Positions 38,368-51,317 of a stretch of DNA of 64,000 bases are shown piece after piece (position 1 is the stretch's first letter; each line of letters opens with the position of its first letter). The DNA comes from Colletes latitarsis (Eukaryota > Arthropoda > Insecta > Hymenoptera > Colletidae). The stretch is taken from NCBI RefSeq assembly GCF_051014445.1, contig NC_135146.1:4898001-4962000 (forward strand), given 5' to 3'. The notes beneath the pieces were generated by a model. That model searched no databases. It was not told the origin of the DNA and saw only the letters and a list, made by a program, of their open reading frames with translations. Both the position numbers and the translations under genes were made by a program.

Positions 38368-41300
38368 TTAGGTCTAGTGTTTGCCATCACCTGGCTCATA
38401 CTTTCGCATTTTTCGCATACCTGTTGGCCAGATCCAGGGCTCTTTCTGGTTTCGATCACACAGTAATGTGGTACCACAATGAAACAGAGAGTTAAACCGG
38501 GATTCAATCTGTGTTTACGAGGATAACACCGGTTGGGTCAGGGTAAGGTCTGGTATTTGGCATCATCTGGCTCATACTTTCGCATTTGTCACATACTTGT
38601 TTGTCAGATCCTGGGCTCTTTCTGGTACGGATCACGTACTAATGTGGTACCACACAGCAACAGTGAGTTAAACCTGGATTCGATCAATGTTTTAGAGGAT
38701 AACACCGCTTAAGTCATGGTCAGGTTTGGTCTTTGCCATCATCTGGATCATATTTTCGCATTCTTCGCATACTGCTTGGCCAGATCCTGGGCTATTTCTG
38801 GTTTGGATCACGTAGTAATGTGGTACTGAATCGCTGAGTTAAACCTGGATTCGATCAATGTTTTAGAGGATAACACCGCTTAAGTCATAGTCAGGTCTGG
38901 TCTTTGCCATCATCTGGATCATATTTTCGCATTCTTCACATACTTCTTGGCCAGATCCTGGGCTATTTCTGGTTTGGATCACGTAGTAATGTGGTACCAC
39001 ACTGAAACAGTGAGTTAAACCTGGATTCGATCAATGTTTTAGAGGATAACACCGCTTAGGTCAGGGTCAGGTCTGGTCTTTGCCATCATCTGGCTCATAC
39101 TTTCTCATTTTTCGCATACTTGATTGCAAGATCCTGGGCTTTTTCTGCTTCGGATCTTGTAGTAATGTGGAGACACACTGAAACAGTGAGTAAACCTGGG
39201 TTCGATCTATATTTTAGAGAATAACACAGGTTAGGTCGGGGTTATTTCTGGTATTTGCCATCATCCGGCTCATACGTTCCCATTTTTCGCGAACTTCTTC
39301 GCCAGATCCTGGGCGTTTACTAGGATGGATCACGTAGTAGCATGGTACTACACTGAAACAGTGAATTAATTCTGGATTCGATCTATATTTTAGAGGATAA
39401 CACCGGTTAGGTCAGGGTTCGGTCTGGTATTTGCCATCATCTGGCTCATACTTTCTCATTTTTCGCATACTTGATTGCAAGATCCTGGGCGTTTTCTGGT
39501 TTTGATCACGTAGTAACGTGATAACACACTGAATCAGTGAGTTGAACCTGGTTCCGAACAATATTTTAGAGGATAACACCGGTTAGGTCAGGGTTAGGTC
39601 TGGTATTTGACGTCATCTGGCAGAAACTTTCGCATTTTCGCATACTTGTTGGCCAGATCCTGGGCGTTTTCAGGTTTTGATCACGTAGTAACGTGGTAAC
39701 ACACTGAATCAGTGAGTTGAACCTGGTTCCAATCAATATTTTAGAGGATAACACCGGTTAGGTCAGGGTTAGGTCTGGTATTTGCCACCATCTGGCTCAT
39801 ACTTTCGCATTTTTCGCATACTTGTTGGTCATATCGAGGGCTCTTTCAGCTTCGGATCTTGTAGTAATGTGGAGACACACTGAAACAGTGAGTTAAACCT
39901 GGATTCGATCTATATTTTACAGGATAACACCGGTTAGGCCAGGGTTAGGTCAGGTATTTGCAATCATCTGGCTCATACTTTCGCATTTTCGCATACTTGT
40001 TGGCCAGATCCTGGGCCTTTTCTGGTTTGGATCACGTAGTAATGTGGTACCACACTGAAACAGTGAGTTAAAGCTGGATGCAATCTATATTTTAGAGGAT
40101 AACACAGGTTAGGTCAGGGTTAGTTGTGGTATTTGCCATCATCCGGCTCATGCGTTCGCATTTTTCGCGAACTTCTTGGCCAGATCCTGGGCGTTTTCTG
40201 GGATGGATCACATAGTAGCATGGTACTACACTGAAACAGTGAATTAATCCTGGATTCGATCAATGTTTTAGAGGATAACACCGCTTAAGTCAGGGACAGG
40301 TCTGGTATTTGCCATCATCTGGCTCATATTTTCACATTTTTCGCATACCTGATTGCAAGATCCTGGGCATTTTCTGGTTCGGATCACGTAGTAATGTGGT
40401 ACCACACTGAAACAGTGAGTTAAACCTGGGTCCGATCAATATTTTAGAGGATAACACCGGTTAGGTCTGGGTTAGAGCTCGTATTTGCCATCACCTGGCA
40501 CATACTATCGCATTTTTGGCATACTTGTTGGCCAGATGCTGGGCTCTTTCTGGTTTGGATCACGTAGTAATGTGGTACCACACTGAAACAGTGAGTTAAA
40601 CCTGGGTCCGATCAATATTTTAGAGGATAACACCGGTTAGGTCTGGGTTAGCGCTCGTATTTGCCATCACCCGGCACATACTATCGCATTTTTCGCATAC
40701 TTGTTGGCCATATCCAGGGCTCTTCCTGCTCCGGATCTTGTAGTAATGTGGTACCACACCGAAACGGTGAGTTAAACCTGGATTCGATCAATGTTTTAGA
40801 GGATAGCACCGCTTAAGTCAGGGTCAGGTCAGGTCTTTGCCATCATCTGGATCATATTTTCGCATTCTTCGCATACTTGTTGGCCAGATCCTGGGCTTTT
40901 TCTGGTTTGGATCACGTAGTAATGTGGTACCACACTGAAACAGTGAGTTAAACCTGGATTCAATCTATATTTTAGAGGATAACACAGGTTAGGTCAGGGT
41001 TATTTCTGGTATTTGCCATCATCCGGCTCATACTTTCGCATTTTTCGCATACTTGTTGGCCAGATCCTGGGCTTTTTCTGGTTTGGATCACGTAGTAATG
41101 TGGTACCGCAACGACACAGTAAGTTAATCCTGGATTAAATCTATATTTTAGAGGATAACACCGGTTAGGTCAGGGTTAGGTCTGGTATTTGCCATCATCC
41201 GACTCATACTTACTCATTTTTCGCATACTTGTTGGCCAGATCCTGGGCCTTTTCTGGTTTGGATCACGTAGTAATGTGGTATCACACTGCAACAGTGAGA

Positions 41301-43779
41301 TAAACCTGGATTCAATCTATATTTTAGAGGATAACACCGGTTAGGTCGGGGTTAGGTCTGGTATTTGCCATCATCCGGCTCATACTTTCTCATTTTTCGC
41401 ATACTTGTTGGCCAGATCCTGGGCCTTTTCTGGTTTGGATCACGTAGTAATGTGGTATCACACTGCAACAGTGAGATAAACCTGGATTCAATCTATATTT
41501 TAGAGGATAACACCGGTTAGGTCAGGGTTAGTTCTGGTATTTGCCATCATCCGGCTCATACTTTCTCATTTTTCGCATACTTGTTGGCCAGATCCTGGGC
41601 CTTTTCTGGTTTGGATCACGTTGTAAGGTGGTACCACACTGAAACAGTGAATTAAACCTGGATTCGATCTATATTTTAGAGGATAACACCGGTTAGGTCA
41701 ATGTTAGGATTCATTTTTGAAATCATCTGGCTCATACTTTCGCATTTTTCGCATACTTGTTGGCCAGATCCTGGACCTTCTCTGGTTTGGATCACGTAGT
41801 AATGTGGTACCACACTGAAACAGTGAGTTAAACCTGGATTCAATCTATATTTTAGAGGATAACACCGGTTAGGTCGGGGTTAGGTCTGGTATTTGCCATC
41901 ATCCGGCTCATACTTTCTCATTTTTCGCATACTTGTTGGCCAGATCCTGGGCCTTTTCTGGTTTGGATCACGTAGTAATGTGGTATCACACTGCAACAGT
42001 GAGATAAACCTGGATTCAATCTATATTTTAGAGGATAACACCGGTTAGGTCAGGGTTAGTTCTGGTATTTGCCATCATCTGGGTCATACTTTCACATTTT
42101 TCGCATACTTGATTGCAAGATGCTGTGCGTTTTCTGGTTTGGATCACGCAGTAATGTGGTACTACACACAAACAGTGAGTTAAACCTGGATTTAATCTAC
42201 ATTTTCGAGGATAACACCGGTTAGGTCAGGGTTAGTTCTGGTATTTGCCACCATCTGGCTCATACTTTCTCATTTTCCGCATACTTGTTGGCCTCATCCT
42301 GGGCATATTCAGGTTTGGATCACGTAGTAGTGTGGTACCACACTGAAACAGTGAGGTAAACCTGGATTCCATCAATATTTTAGAGGATAACACAGGATAG
42401 GTCTGGGTTATGTCTCGTATTTGCCATCATCTGTGTCATACTTTCGCATTTTTCGCATACTTGTTGGACAGATCCTGGGCCTTTTCTGGTTTGGCTCACG
42501 TAGTAATGTGGTACCACACTGAAACAGTGAGTTAAACCTGGATTCGATCTATATTTTAGAGGACAACACCGGTTAGGTCTGGGTTAGGTCTAGTGTTTGC
42601 CATCACCTGGCTCATACTTTCGCATTTTTCGCATACCTGTTGGCCAGATACAGGGCTCTTTCTGGTTTCGATCACACAGTAATGTGGTACCACAATGAAA
42701 CAGAGAGTTAAACCGGGATTCAATCTGTGTTTACGAGGATAACACCGGTTGGGTCAGGGTTAGGTCTGGTATTTGCCATCATCTGTGTCATACTTTCCCA
42801 TTTTTCGCATACTTGTTGGACAGATCCTGGGCCTTTTCTGGTACGGATCACGTAGTAATGTGGTACCGCAATGAAACAGTAAGTTAATCCTGGATTAAAT
42901 CTATATTTTAGAGGATATCACCGGTTAGGTTGGGGTTAGGTCTGGTATTTGCCATCATCCGGCTCATACTTTCGCATTTTTCGCATACTTGTTGGCCAGA
43001 TCCTGGGCCTTTTCTGGTTTGGATCACGTACTAATGTGGTACCACACAGCAACAGTGAGTTAAACCTGGATTCGATCTATATTTTAGAGGATAACACCGG
43101 TTAGGTCAGTGTTAGGATTGATTTTTGCAATCATCTGGCTCATACTTTCGCATTTTTCGCATACTTGTTGGCCATATCCAGGGCTCTTTCTGCTTCGGAT
43201 CTTGTAGTAATGTGGTGCCACACTGAAACAGTGAGTTAAACCGGGATTCGATCTATATTTTAGAGGATAACACCGGTTAGGCCAGGGTTAGGTCTGGTAT
43301 TTGCAATCATCTGGCTCATACTTTCGCATTTTTCCCATACTTGTTGGCCATATCCAGGGCTATTTCTGGTTTGTATCACGTAGTAATGTGGTACTGAATC
43401 GCTGAGTTAAACCTGGATTCGATCAATGTTTTAGAGGATAACACCGCTTAAGTCATGGTCAGGTCTGGTCTTTGCCATCATCTGGATCATATTTTCGCAT
43501 TCTTCACATACATCTTGGCCAGATCCTGGGCTATTTCTGGTTTGGATCACGTAGTAATGTGGTACCACACTGAAACAGTGAGTTAAACCTGGATTCGATC
43601 AATGTTTTAGAGGATAACACAGCTTAAGTCAGGGTCAGGTCTGGTCTTTGCCATCATCTGGCTCATACTTTCGCATTCTTCGCATACTTTTTGGCCAGAA
43701 CCTGGGCTCTTTCGGGTCTGGATCACGTAGTAATGTGATCTACACTGCAAGAGTGAATTAAACCTGGATTCGATCTATA

Positions 43780-46092
43780 TTTTAGAGGATAACAACGGTT
43801 AGGACAGAGTTAGGTCTGGTATTTGCCATCATCTGGCTCATACTTTCGCATTTGTCACATACTTGTTTGTCAGATTCTGTGCTTCTTCTGGATTGTATCA
43901 CGTAGTAATGTGGTAACACACTGAATCAGTGAGTTGAACCTGGTTCCGATCAATATTTTAGAGGATAACACCGGTCAGGTCAGGGTTAGTTCTGGTATTT
44001 GCCATCATCCGGCTCATACGTACGCATTTTTCGCGAACTTCTTGGCCAGATCCTGGGCGTTTTCTGGGATGGATCACGTAGTAGCATGGTACTACACTGA
44101 AACAGTGAATTAATTCAAGATTCGATCTATATTTTAGAGGATAACACCGGTTAGGTCAGGGTTAGGTCTGATCTTTGCCATCATCTGGCTCATATTTTCG
44201 CATTTTTCGCATACTTCTTGGCCAGATCCTGGGCTATTTCGGGTCTGGATCACGTAGTAATGTGCTCCACACTGCAAGAGTGAATTAAACCTGGATTCGA
44301 TCTATATTTTAGAGGATAACAACGGTTAGGACAGAGTTAGGTCTGGTATTTGCCATCATCTGGCTCATACTTTCTCATTTTTCGCATACTTGATTGCAAG
44401 ATCCTGGGCTTTTTCTGGTATGGATCACGTAGTAATGTGGTACCACACTGAAACAGTGAGTTAAACCTGGATTCGATCAATGTTTTAGAGGATAACACCG
44501 CTTAAGTCAGGGTCAGGTCTGGTCTTTGCCATCATCTGGCTCATACTTTCGCATTCTTCGCATACTTTTTGGCCAGAACCTGGGCTCTTTCGGGTCTGGA
44601 TCACGTAGTAATGTGCTCCACACTGAAAGAGTGAGTTAAGCCTGGGTCCGATCAATATTTTAGACGATAACACAGGTTAGGTCAGGGTTAGGTCTGGTAT
44701 TTGCCACCATCTGTGTCATTGTTTCACATTTTTCGCATACTTGATTGCAAGATCCTGTGCTTCTGCTGGTTTGGATCACGTAGTAATGTGGTACTACACA
44801 CAAGCAGTGAGTTAAACCTGGATTTAATCTACATTTTCCGATCAATATTTTAGACGATTACACCGGTTAGGTCAGGGTTAGGTCTGCTGTTTGCCTTCAT
44901 CTGGCTCATACTTTCGCATTTTTCGCATACTTGATTGCAAGATCCTTGGCTTTTTCTGGATTGGATCACGTAGTAATGTGCTCCACACTGAAAGAGTGAG
45001 CTAAGCCTGGGTCCGATCAATATTTTAGAGGATAACACCGCTTAAGTCATGGTCAGGTCTGGCCTTTGCCATCATCTGGATCATATTTTCGCATTCTCCG
45101 CATACTTCTTGGCCAGATCCTGGGCTATTTCTGGTTTGGATCACGTAGTAATGTGGTACCACAATGATACAGTGAGTTAAACCTGGATTCGATCAATGTT
45201 TTAGAGGATAACAACGGTTAGGACATAGTTAGGTCTGGTATTTGCCATCATCTGGCTCATACTTTCGCATTTGTCACATACTTGTTTGTCAGATTCTGTG
45301 CTTCTTCTGGATTGTATCACGTAGTAATGTGGTAACACACTGAATCAGTGAGTTGAACCTGGTTCCGATCAATATTTTAGAGGATAACACCGGTCAGGTC
45401 AGGGTTAGTTCTGGTATTTGCCATCATCCGGCTCATACGTACGCATTTTTCGCGAACTTCTTGGCCAGATCCTGGGCGTTTTCTGGGATGGATCACGTAG
45501 TAGCATGGTACTACACTGAAACAGTGAATTAATTCAGGATTCGATCTATATTTTAGAGGATAACACCGGTTAGGTCAGGGTTAGGTCTGGTCTTTGCCAT
45601 CATCTGGCTCATACTTTCGCATTTTTCGCATACTTCTTGGCCAGATCCTGGGCTATTTCGGGTCTGGATCACGTAGTAATGTGCTCCACACTGCAAGAGT
45701 GAATTAAACCTGGATTCGATCTATATTTTAGAGGATAACAACGGTTAGGACAGAGTTAGGTCTGGTATTTGCCATCATCTGGCTCATACTTTCTCATTTT
45801 TCGCATACTTGATTGCAAGTTCCTGGGCTTTTTCTGGTATGGATCACGTAGTAATGTGGTACCACACTGAAACAGTGAGTTAAACCTGGATTCGATCAAT
45901 GTTTTAGAGGATAACACCGCTTAAGTCAGGGTCAGGTCTGGTCTTTGCCATCATCTGGCTCATACATTCGCATTCTTCGCATACTTTTTGGCCAGAACCT
46001 GGGCTCTTTCGGGTCTGGATCACGTAGTAATGTGCTCCACACTGAAAGAGTGAGTTAAGCCTGGGTCCGATCAATATTTTAGAGGATAACAC
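43780..46092. repeat. 8-unit duplication in diverged domain (1419 bp)
   Basis: About 43780-44673 matches about 45199-46092 at an offset of 1419 bp. Markers are CCGGTCAGGTCAGGG (43971 and 45390), CATACGTACGCA, and the final unit with GCCAGAACCTGGGC. Confidence 0.75.
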
Positions 46093-49000
46093 CTGTTAGG
46101 TCAGGGTTAGGTCTGGTATTTGCAATCATCTGGCTCATACTTTCGCATTTTTCCCATACTTGTTGGCCATATCCAGGGCTCTTTCTGCTTCGGATCTTGT
46201 AGTAATGTGGTACCACACTGAATCGCTGAGTTAAACCTGGATTCGATCAATGTTTTAGAGGATAACACCGCTTAAGTCATGGTCAGGTCTGACCTTTGCC
46301 ATCATCTGGATCATATTTTCGCATTCTCCGCATACTTCTTGGCCAGATCCTGGGCTATTTCTGGTTTGGATCACGTAGTAATGTGGTACCACACTGATAC
46401 AGTGAGTTAAACCTGGATTCGATCAATGTTTTAGAGGATAACAACGGTTAGGACATAGTTAGGTCTGGTATTTGCCATCATCTGGCTCATACTTTCGCAT
46501 TTGTCACATACTTGTTTGTCAGATTCTGTGCTTCTTCTGGATTGTATCACGTAGTAATGTGGTAACACACTGAATCAGTGAGTTGAACCTGGTTCCGATC
46601 AATATTTTAGAGGATAACACCGGTCAGGTCAGGGTTAGGTCTGGAATTTGCCATCATCTGGATCATATTTTCGCATTCTTCGCATACTTGTTGGCCAGAT
46701 CCTGGGCTTTTTCTGGTTTGGATCACGTAGTAATGTGGTACCACACTGAAACAGTGAGTTAAACCTGGATTCAATCTATATTTTAGAGGATAACACAGGT
46801 TAGGTCAGGGTTATTTCTGGTATTTGCCATCATCTGGGTCATTCCTTCACATTTTTCACATACATGTTAGCCAGATCCTGGGCTCTTTCTGGCTTCGATC
46901 ACATAGTAATGTGGTACCACAATGAAACTGAGAGTTAAACCGGGATTCAATCTGTGTTTACGAGGATAACACCGTTTGGGTCAGGGTTAGGTCTGGTATT
47001 TGCCATCATCTGGCTCATACTTTCACATTTTTCGCATACTTGATTGCAAGATGCTGTGCGTTTTCTGGTTTGGATCACGCAGTAATGTGGTACTACACAC
47101 AAACAGTGAGTTAAACCTGGATTTAATCTACATTTTCGAGGATAACACCGGTTAGGTCAGGGTTAGGTCTGGTATTTGCCACCATCTGGCTCATACTTTC
47201 TCATTTTCCGCATACTTGTTGGCCTCATCCTGGGCATATTCAGGTTTGGATCACGTAGTAATGTGGTACCACACTGAAACAGTGAGCTAAACCTGGATTC
47301 AGTCAATATTTTAGAGGATAACACAGGTTAGGTCTGGGTTATGTCTCGTATTTGCCATCATCTGTGTCATACTTTCGCATTTTTCGCATACCTGTTGGAC
47401 AGATCCTGGGCCTTTTCTGGTTTGGATCACGTAGTAATGTGGTACCACACTGAAACAGTGAGTTAAACCTGGATTCGATCTATATTTTAGAGGGCAACAC
47501 CGGTTAGGTCTGGGTTAGGTCTAGTGTTTCCCATCACCTGGCTCATACTTTCACATTTTTCGCATACTTGATTGCAAGATGCTGTGCGTTTTCTGGTTTG
47601 GATCACGCAGTAATGTGGTACTACACACAAACAGTGAGTTAAACCTGGATTTAATCTACATTTTCGAGGATAACACCGGTTAGGTCAGGGTTAGGTCTGG
47701 TGTTTGCCATCATCAATGTCATACTTTCACATTTTTCGCATACTTGATTGCAAGATCCTGGGCTTTTTCTGGATTGGATCTTGTAGTACTGTGGTACCAC
47801 ACCGAATCGGTGAGTAAAACCTGGATTCGAACAATGTTTTAGAGGATAACACCGGTTAGGTCAGGGTTCGGTCTGGTATTTGCCATCATCTGGCTCCTAC
47901 TTTCTCATTTTTCGCATACTTGATTGCAAGATCCTGGGCTTTTTCTGGATTGGATCTTGTAGTACTCTGGTACCACACCGAATCGGTGAGTTAAACCTGG
48001 ATTCGAACAATGTTTTAGAGGATAACACCGGTTAGGTCAAGGTTCGGTCTGGTATTTGCCATCATCTGGCTCATACATTCGCATTTTTCGCATACTTGAT
48101 TGCAAGATCCTGGACCTTCTCTGGTTTGGATCACGTAGCAATGTGGCATCACACTGCAACAGTGAGATAAACCTGGATTCAAACTATATTTTAGAGGATA
48201 ACACAGGTTAGGTCAGGGTTAGGTCTGGTATTTGCCCTCATCTGGGTCATACTTTCACATTTTGCACATACATGCTAGCCAGATCCTGGGCCTTTTCTGG
48301 TTTGGATCACGTAGTAATGCGGTATCACACTGCAGCAGTGAGATAAACCTGGATTCAAACTATATTTTAGAGGATAACACCGTTTGGGTGAGGGTTAGGT
48401 CTGGTATTTGCCATCATCTGGCTCATACTTTCACATTTTTCGCATACTTGATTGCAAGATGCTGTGCGTCTTCTGGTTTGGATCACGCAGTAATGTGGTA
48501 CTACACACAAACAGTGAGTTAAACCTGGATTTAATCTACATTTTCGAGGATAACACCGGTTAGGTCAGGGTTAGGTCTGGTATTTGCCACCATCTGGCTC
48601 ATACTTTCTCATTTTCCGCATACTTGTTGGCCTCATCCTGGGCATATTCAGGTTTGGATCACGCAGTAATGTGGTACTACACACAAACAGTGAGTTAAAC
48701 CTGGATTTAATCTACATTTTCGAGGATAGCACCGGTTAGGTCAGGGTTAGGTCTGGTATTTGCCACCATCTGGCTCATACTTTCTCATTTTTCGCATACT
48801 TGTTGGCCTCATCCTGGGCATATTCAGGTTTGGATCACGTAGTAATGTGGTACCATACTGAAACAGTGAGCTAAACCTGGATTCAATCAATATTTTAGAG
48901 GATAACACAGGTTAGGTCTGGGTTATGTCTCGTATTTGCCATCATGTGTGTCATACTTTCGCATTTTTCGCATACTTGATTGCAAGATCCTTGGCTTTTT

Positions 49001-49811
49001 CTGGATTGGATCACGTAGTAATGTGCTCCACACTGAAAGAGTGAGTTAAGCCTGGGTCCGATCAATATTTTAGAGGATAACACCTGTTAGGTCAGGGTTA
49101 GGTCTGGTATTTGCAATCATCTGGCTCATACTTTCGCATTTTTCCCATACTTGTTGGCCATATCCAGGGCTCTTTCTGCTTCGGATCTTGTAGTAATGTG
49201 GTACCACACTGAATCGCTGAGTTAAACCTGGATTCGATCAATGTTTTAGAGGATAACACCGCTTAAGTCATGGTCAGGTCTGACCTTTGCCATCATCTGG
49301 ATCATATTTTCGCATTCTCCGCATACTTCTTGGCCAGATCCTGGGCTATTTCTGGTTTGGATCACGTAGTAATGTGGTACCACACTGATACAGTGAGTTA
49401 AACCTGGATTCGATCAATGTTTTAGAGGATAACAACGGTTAGGACATAGTTAGGTCTGGTATTTGCCATCATCTGGCTCATACTTTCGCATTTGTCACAT
49501 ACTTGTTTGTCAGATTCTGTGCTTCTTCTGGATTGTATCACGTAGTAATGTGGTAACACACTGAATCAGTGAGTTGAACCTGGTTCCGATCAATATTTTA
49601 GAGGATAACACCGGTCAGGTCAGGGTTAGGTCTGGTATTTGCCATCATCTGGATCATATTTTCGCATTCTTCGCATACTTGTTGGCCAGATCCTGGGCTT
49701 TTTCTGGTTTGGATCACGTAGTAATGTGGTACCACACTGAAACAGTGAGTTAAACCTGGATTCAATCTATATTTTAGAGGATAACACAGGTTAGGTCAGG
49801 GTTAGGTCTGG
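46050..49811. repeat. Dispersed block pair (about 760 bp, offset 3001)
   Basis: About 46050-46810 recurs at 49050-49811. CGGATCTTGTAGTAATG is at 46191 and 49192. Differences are few (for example CTGGAATTTG against CTGGTATTTG near 46632/49633). The copies are about 17 units apart with different units between. Confidence 0.75.
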
Positions 49812-50508
49812 TATTTGCCACCATCTGGCTCATACTTTCTCATTTTTCGCATACTTGTTGGCCTCATCCTGGGCATATTCAGGTTTGGATCACGTAGTAA
49901 TGTGGTACCATACTGAAACAGTGAGCTAAACCTGGATTCAATCAATATTTTAGAGGATAACACAGGTTAGGTCTGGGTTATGTCTCGTATTTGCCATCAT
50001 GTGTGTCATACTTTCGCATTTTTCGCATACTTGTTGGCCAGATCCTGGGCGTTTTCTGGTTTGGATCACGTAGTAATGTGGTACTACACACGAACAGTGA
50101 GTTAAACCTGGATTTAATCTAGATTTTCGAGGATAACACCGGTTAGGTCAGGGTTAGGTCTGGTATTTGCCATCATCTGGCTCATACTTTCGCATTTTTC
50201 GCATACTTGCTTGCCAGATGCTGGGCTTTTTCTGGGTTGGATCACGTAGTTGTGTGGTACCACACTGAAACAGTGAATTAGTCCTGGATTCGATCTATAT
50301 TTTAGAGGATAACACGGGTTAGGTCAGGGTTAGTTCTGGTATTTGCCATCATCCGGCTAATACGTTCGCATTTTTCGCGAACTTTTTGGCCAGATCCTGG
50401 GCGTTTTCTGGGATGGATCACGTAGTAGCATGGTACCACACTGAAACAGTGAATTAGTCCTGGATTCGATCTATATTTTAGAGGATAACACGGGTTAGGT
50501 CAGTGTCA

Positions 50509-50523
50509 GGTCTGGTATATCCC
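50509..50523. repeat. Target-site duplication, 5' side of R1-like element
   Basis: GGTCTGGTATATCCC lies immediately before the element and is repeated exactly after its poly(A) tail. Its first bases are the end of the second telomere-like box of the satellite unit. The exact 3' edge is uncertain by a base or two because the element also begins with C. Confidence 0.9.
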
Positions 50524-51317
50524 CCACGCACCCGTTTGGTTGTCCAGGCGGCAGGGGAGGTGAACCCCTACGTGGCGCGTCCCCAGGTGGCGGATAGGGG
50601 AAGCCGCTGGGATGGGATGCGGGGATGGGGTCATTAACATGAGAGTGCTGGTGACCGCATCCGCGCATGGCATGTCGGAGGTCGGAGCGGTAGCTCCCGT
50701 GGACCAAACACCCGTATGAATGTGTTGTGTGTGTGAATGGGCTGCGGCCGGTGACTCGTGGATATTCCCGTCAGACTAACCAAGGGGGGAGTAGTAGCCC
50801 CCCTCCGGGGTTGGTGAGTGATGTTAGTACCTGACCTCTGCGGGAGTAATATGGGGTAAGTGTAAGTCCTGAAACTATGGCATAAGTCCCCGTGAAACCG
50901 CATGTTAAACGTGGAAGAACCGCTCACTCACCAACTGACTGGAGCCTATGGCGGGGTTGAAGCGAACTCACCGGGCGCGGGTGTGGAGGATTATGCGGTC
51001 AATATTTCCTCATACCCGGAGCGTCGTAGGGTAAATCGGCGCACCGTCTAGCCTGAGGTTTGAGTTTGACGTCGGCTCGGATCCGGCGTCGCTCACACGA
51101 TAGGGGTGACGTAAAACCTTTAGCTACAATTATGGCGCGGGCCTATCCCGTAACATTTTTCTGTAGAGTCACTTTGGTGTCGATAGGGTTGACCACCCGA
51201 CAAGCTGCTTCTCAGCTTTGGCATCCTTCATTAGGTTTTTCTTTACCCAGGGATAGTACCCCCACTGCGGTGGGGGTCCCATGATGGGCGAACCGGAGGA
51301 AATCGATCACTGTAGTT
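50524..51317 (+). other. 5' UTR of the R1-like element
   Basis: About 794 bp precede the first ORF1 ATG. The extreme 5' end can pair: CCACG at the first bases with CGTGG near 50571, enclosing an AGGGG/CCCCT stem, followed by GCGG/CCGC and CCCC/GGGG stems before 50620. No TATA box or other recognisable promoter was found. Elements of this kind usually rely on internal or host-derived promoters. Confidence 0.6.

Larger units (their letters stand above)
1..50508. repeat. 176-bp satellite array, left arm
   Basis: Head-to-tail units of about 176 bp run without a gene from the window start to the large insertion, roughly 287 units in one orientation. Unit starts (CCGG or CTGG before TTAGG) fall at 1, 177, 353 and 529. 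Each unit has two telomere-like boxes, a TTTCGCAT doublet, the short inverted repeat CCAG-ATC-CTGG, a CACGTAGTAATG stretch, a palindrome, a CACTG/CAGTG dyad and an AT-rich tail. Length variants are 175 bp (TTTTCGG for TTTTCTGG) and 177 bp (tail ATATATTGAAAGGG). Several diagnostic variant classes are interleaved, which defines higher-order repeats listed separately. Both strands show open frames of 60-173 codons, but they follow from the repeat and have no codon or homology support. A centromeric, pericentromeric or subtelomeric location is inferred from the organisation only. Confidence 0.97.
36000..50508. repeat. Diverged satellite domain
   Basis: Unit sequence variation is clearly greater here than in the first 31 kb: tails read CGATCAATGTTTTAG or CTACATTTTCGAG, the first box is often GCTTAAGTCAGGG or GCTTAAGTCATGG, GATTGCAAGATCC replaces GTTGGCCAGATCC, and unit length varies more. 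Duplicated blocks remain but are shorter. No gene is visible. Diverged satellite next to homogeneous satellite is typical of the margin of an array; that is inference. Confidence 0.75.

Noticed and set aside
1..50508. CRISPR array
   Set aside because: The unit is 176 bp with no unique spacers, and the sequence and insertions are eukaryotic in type.
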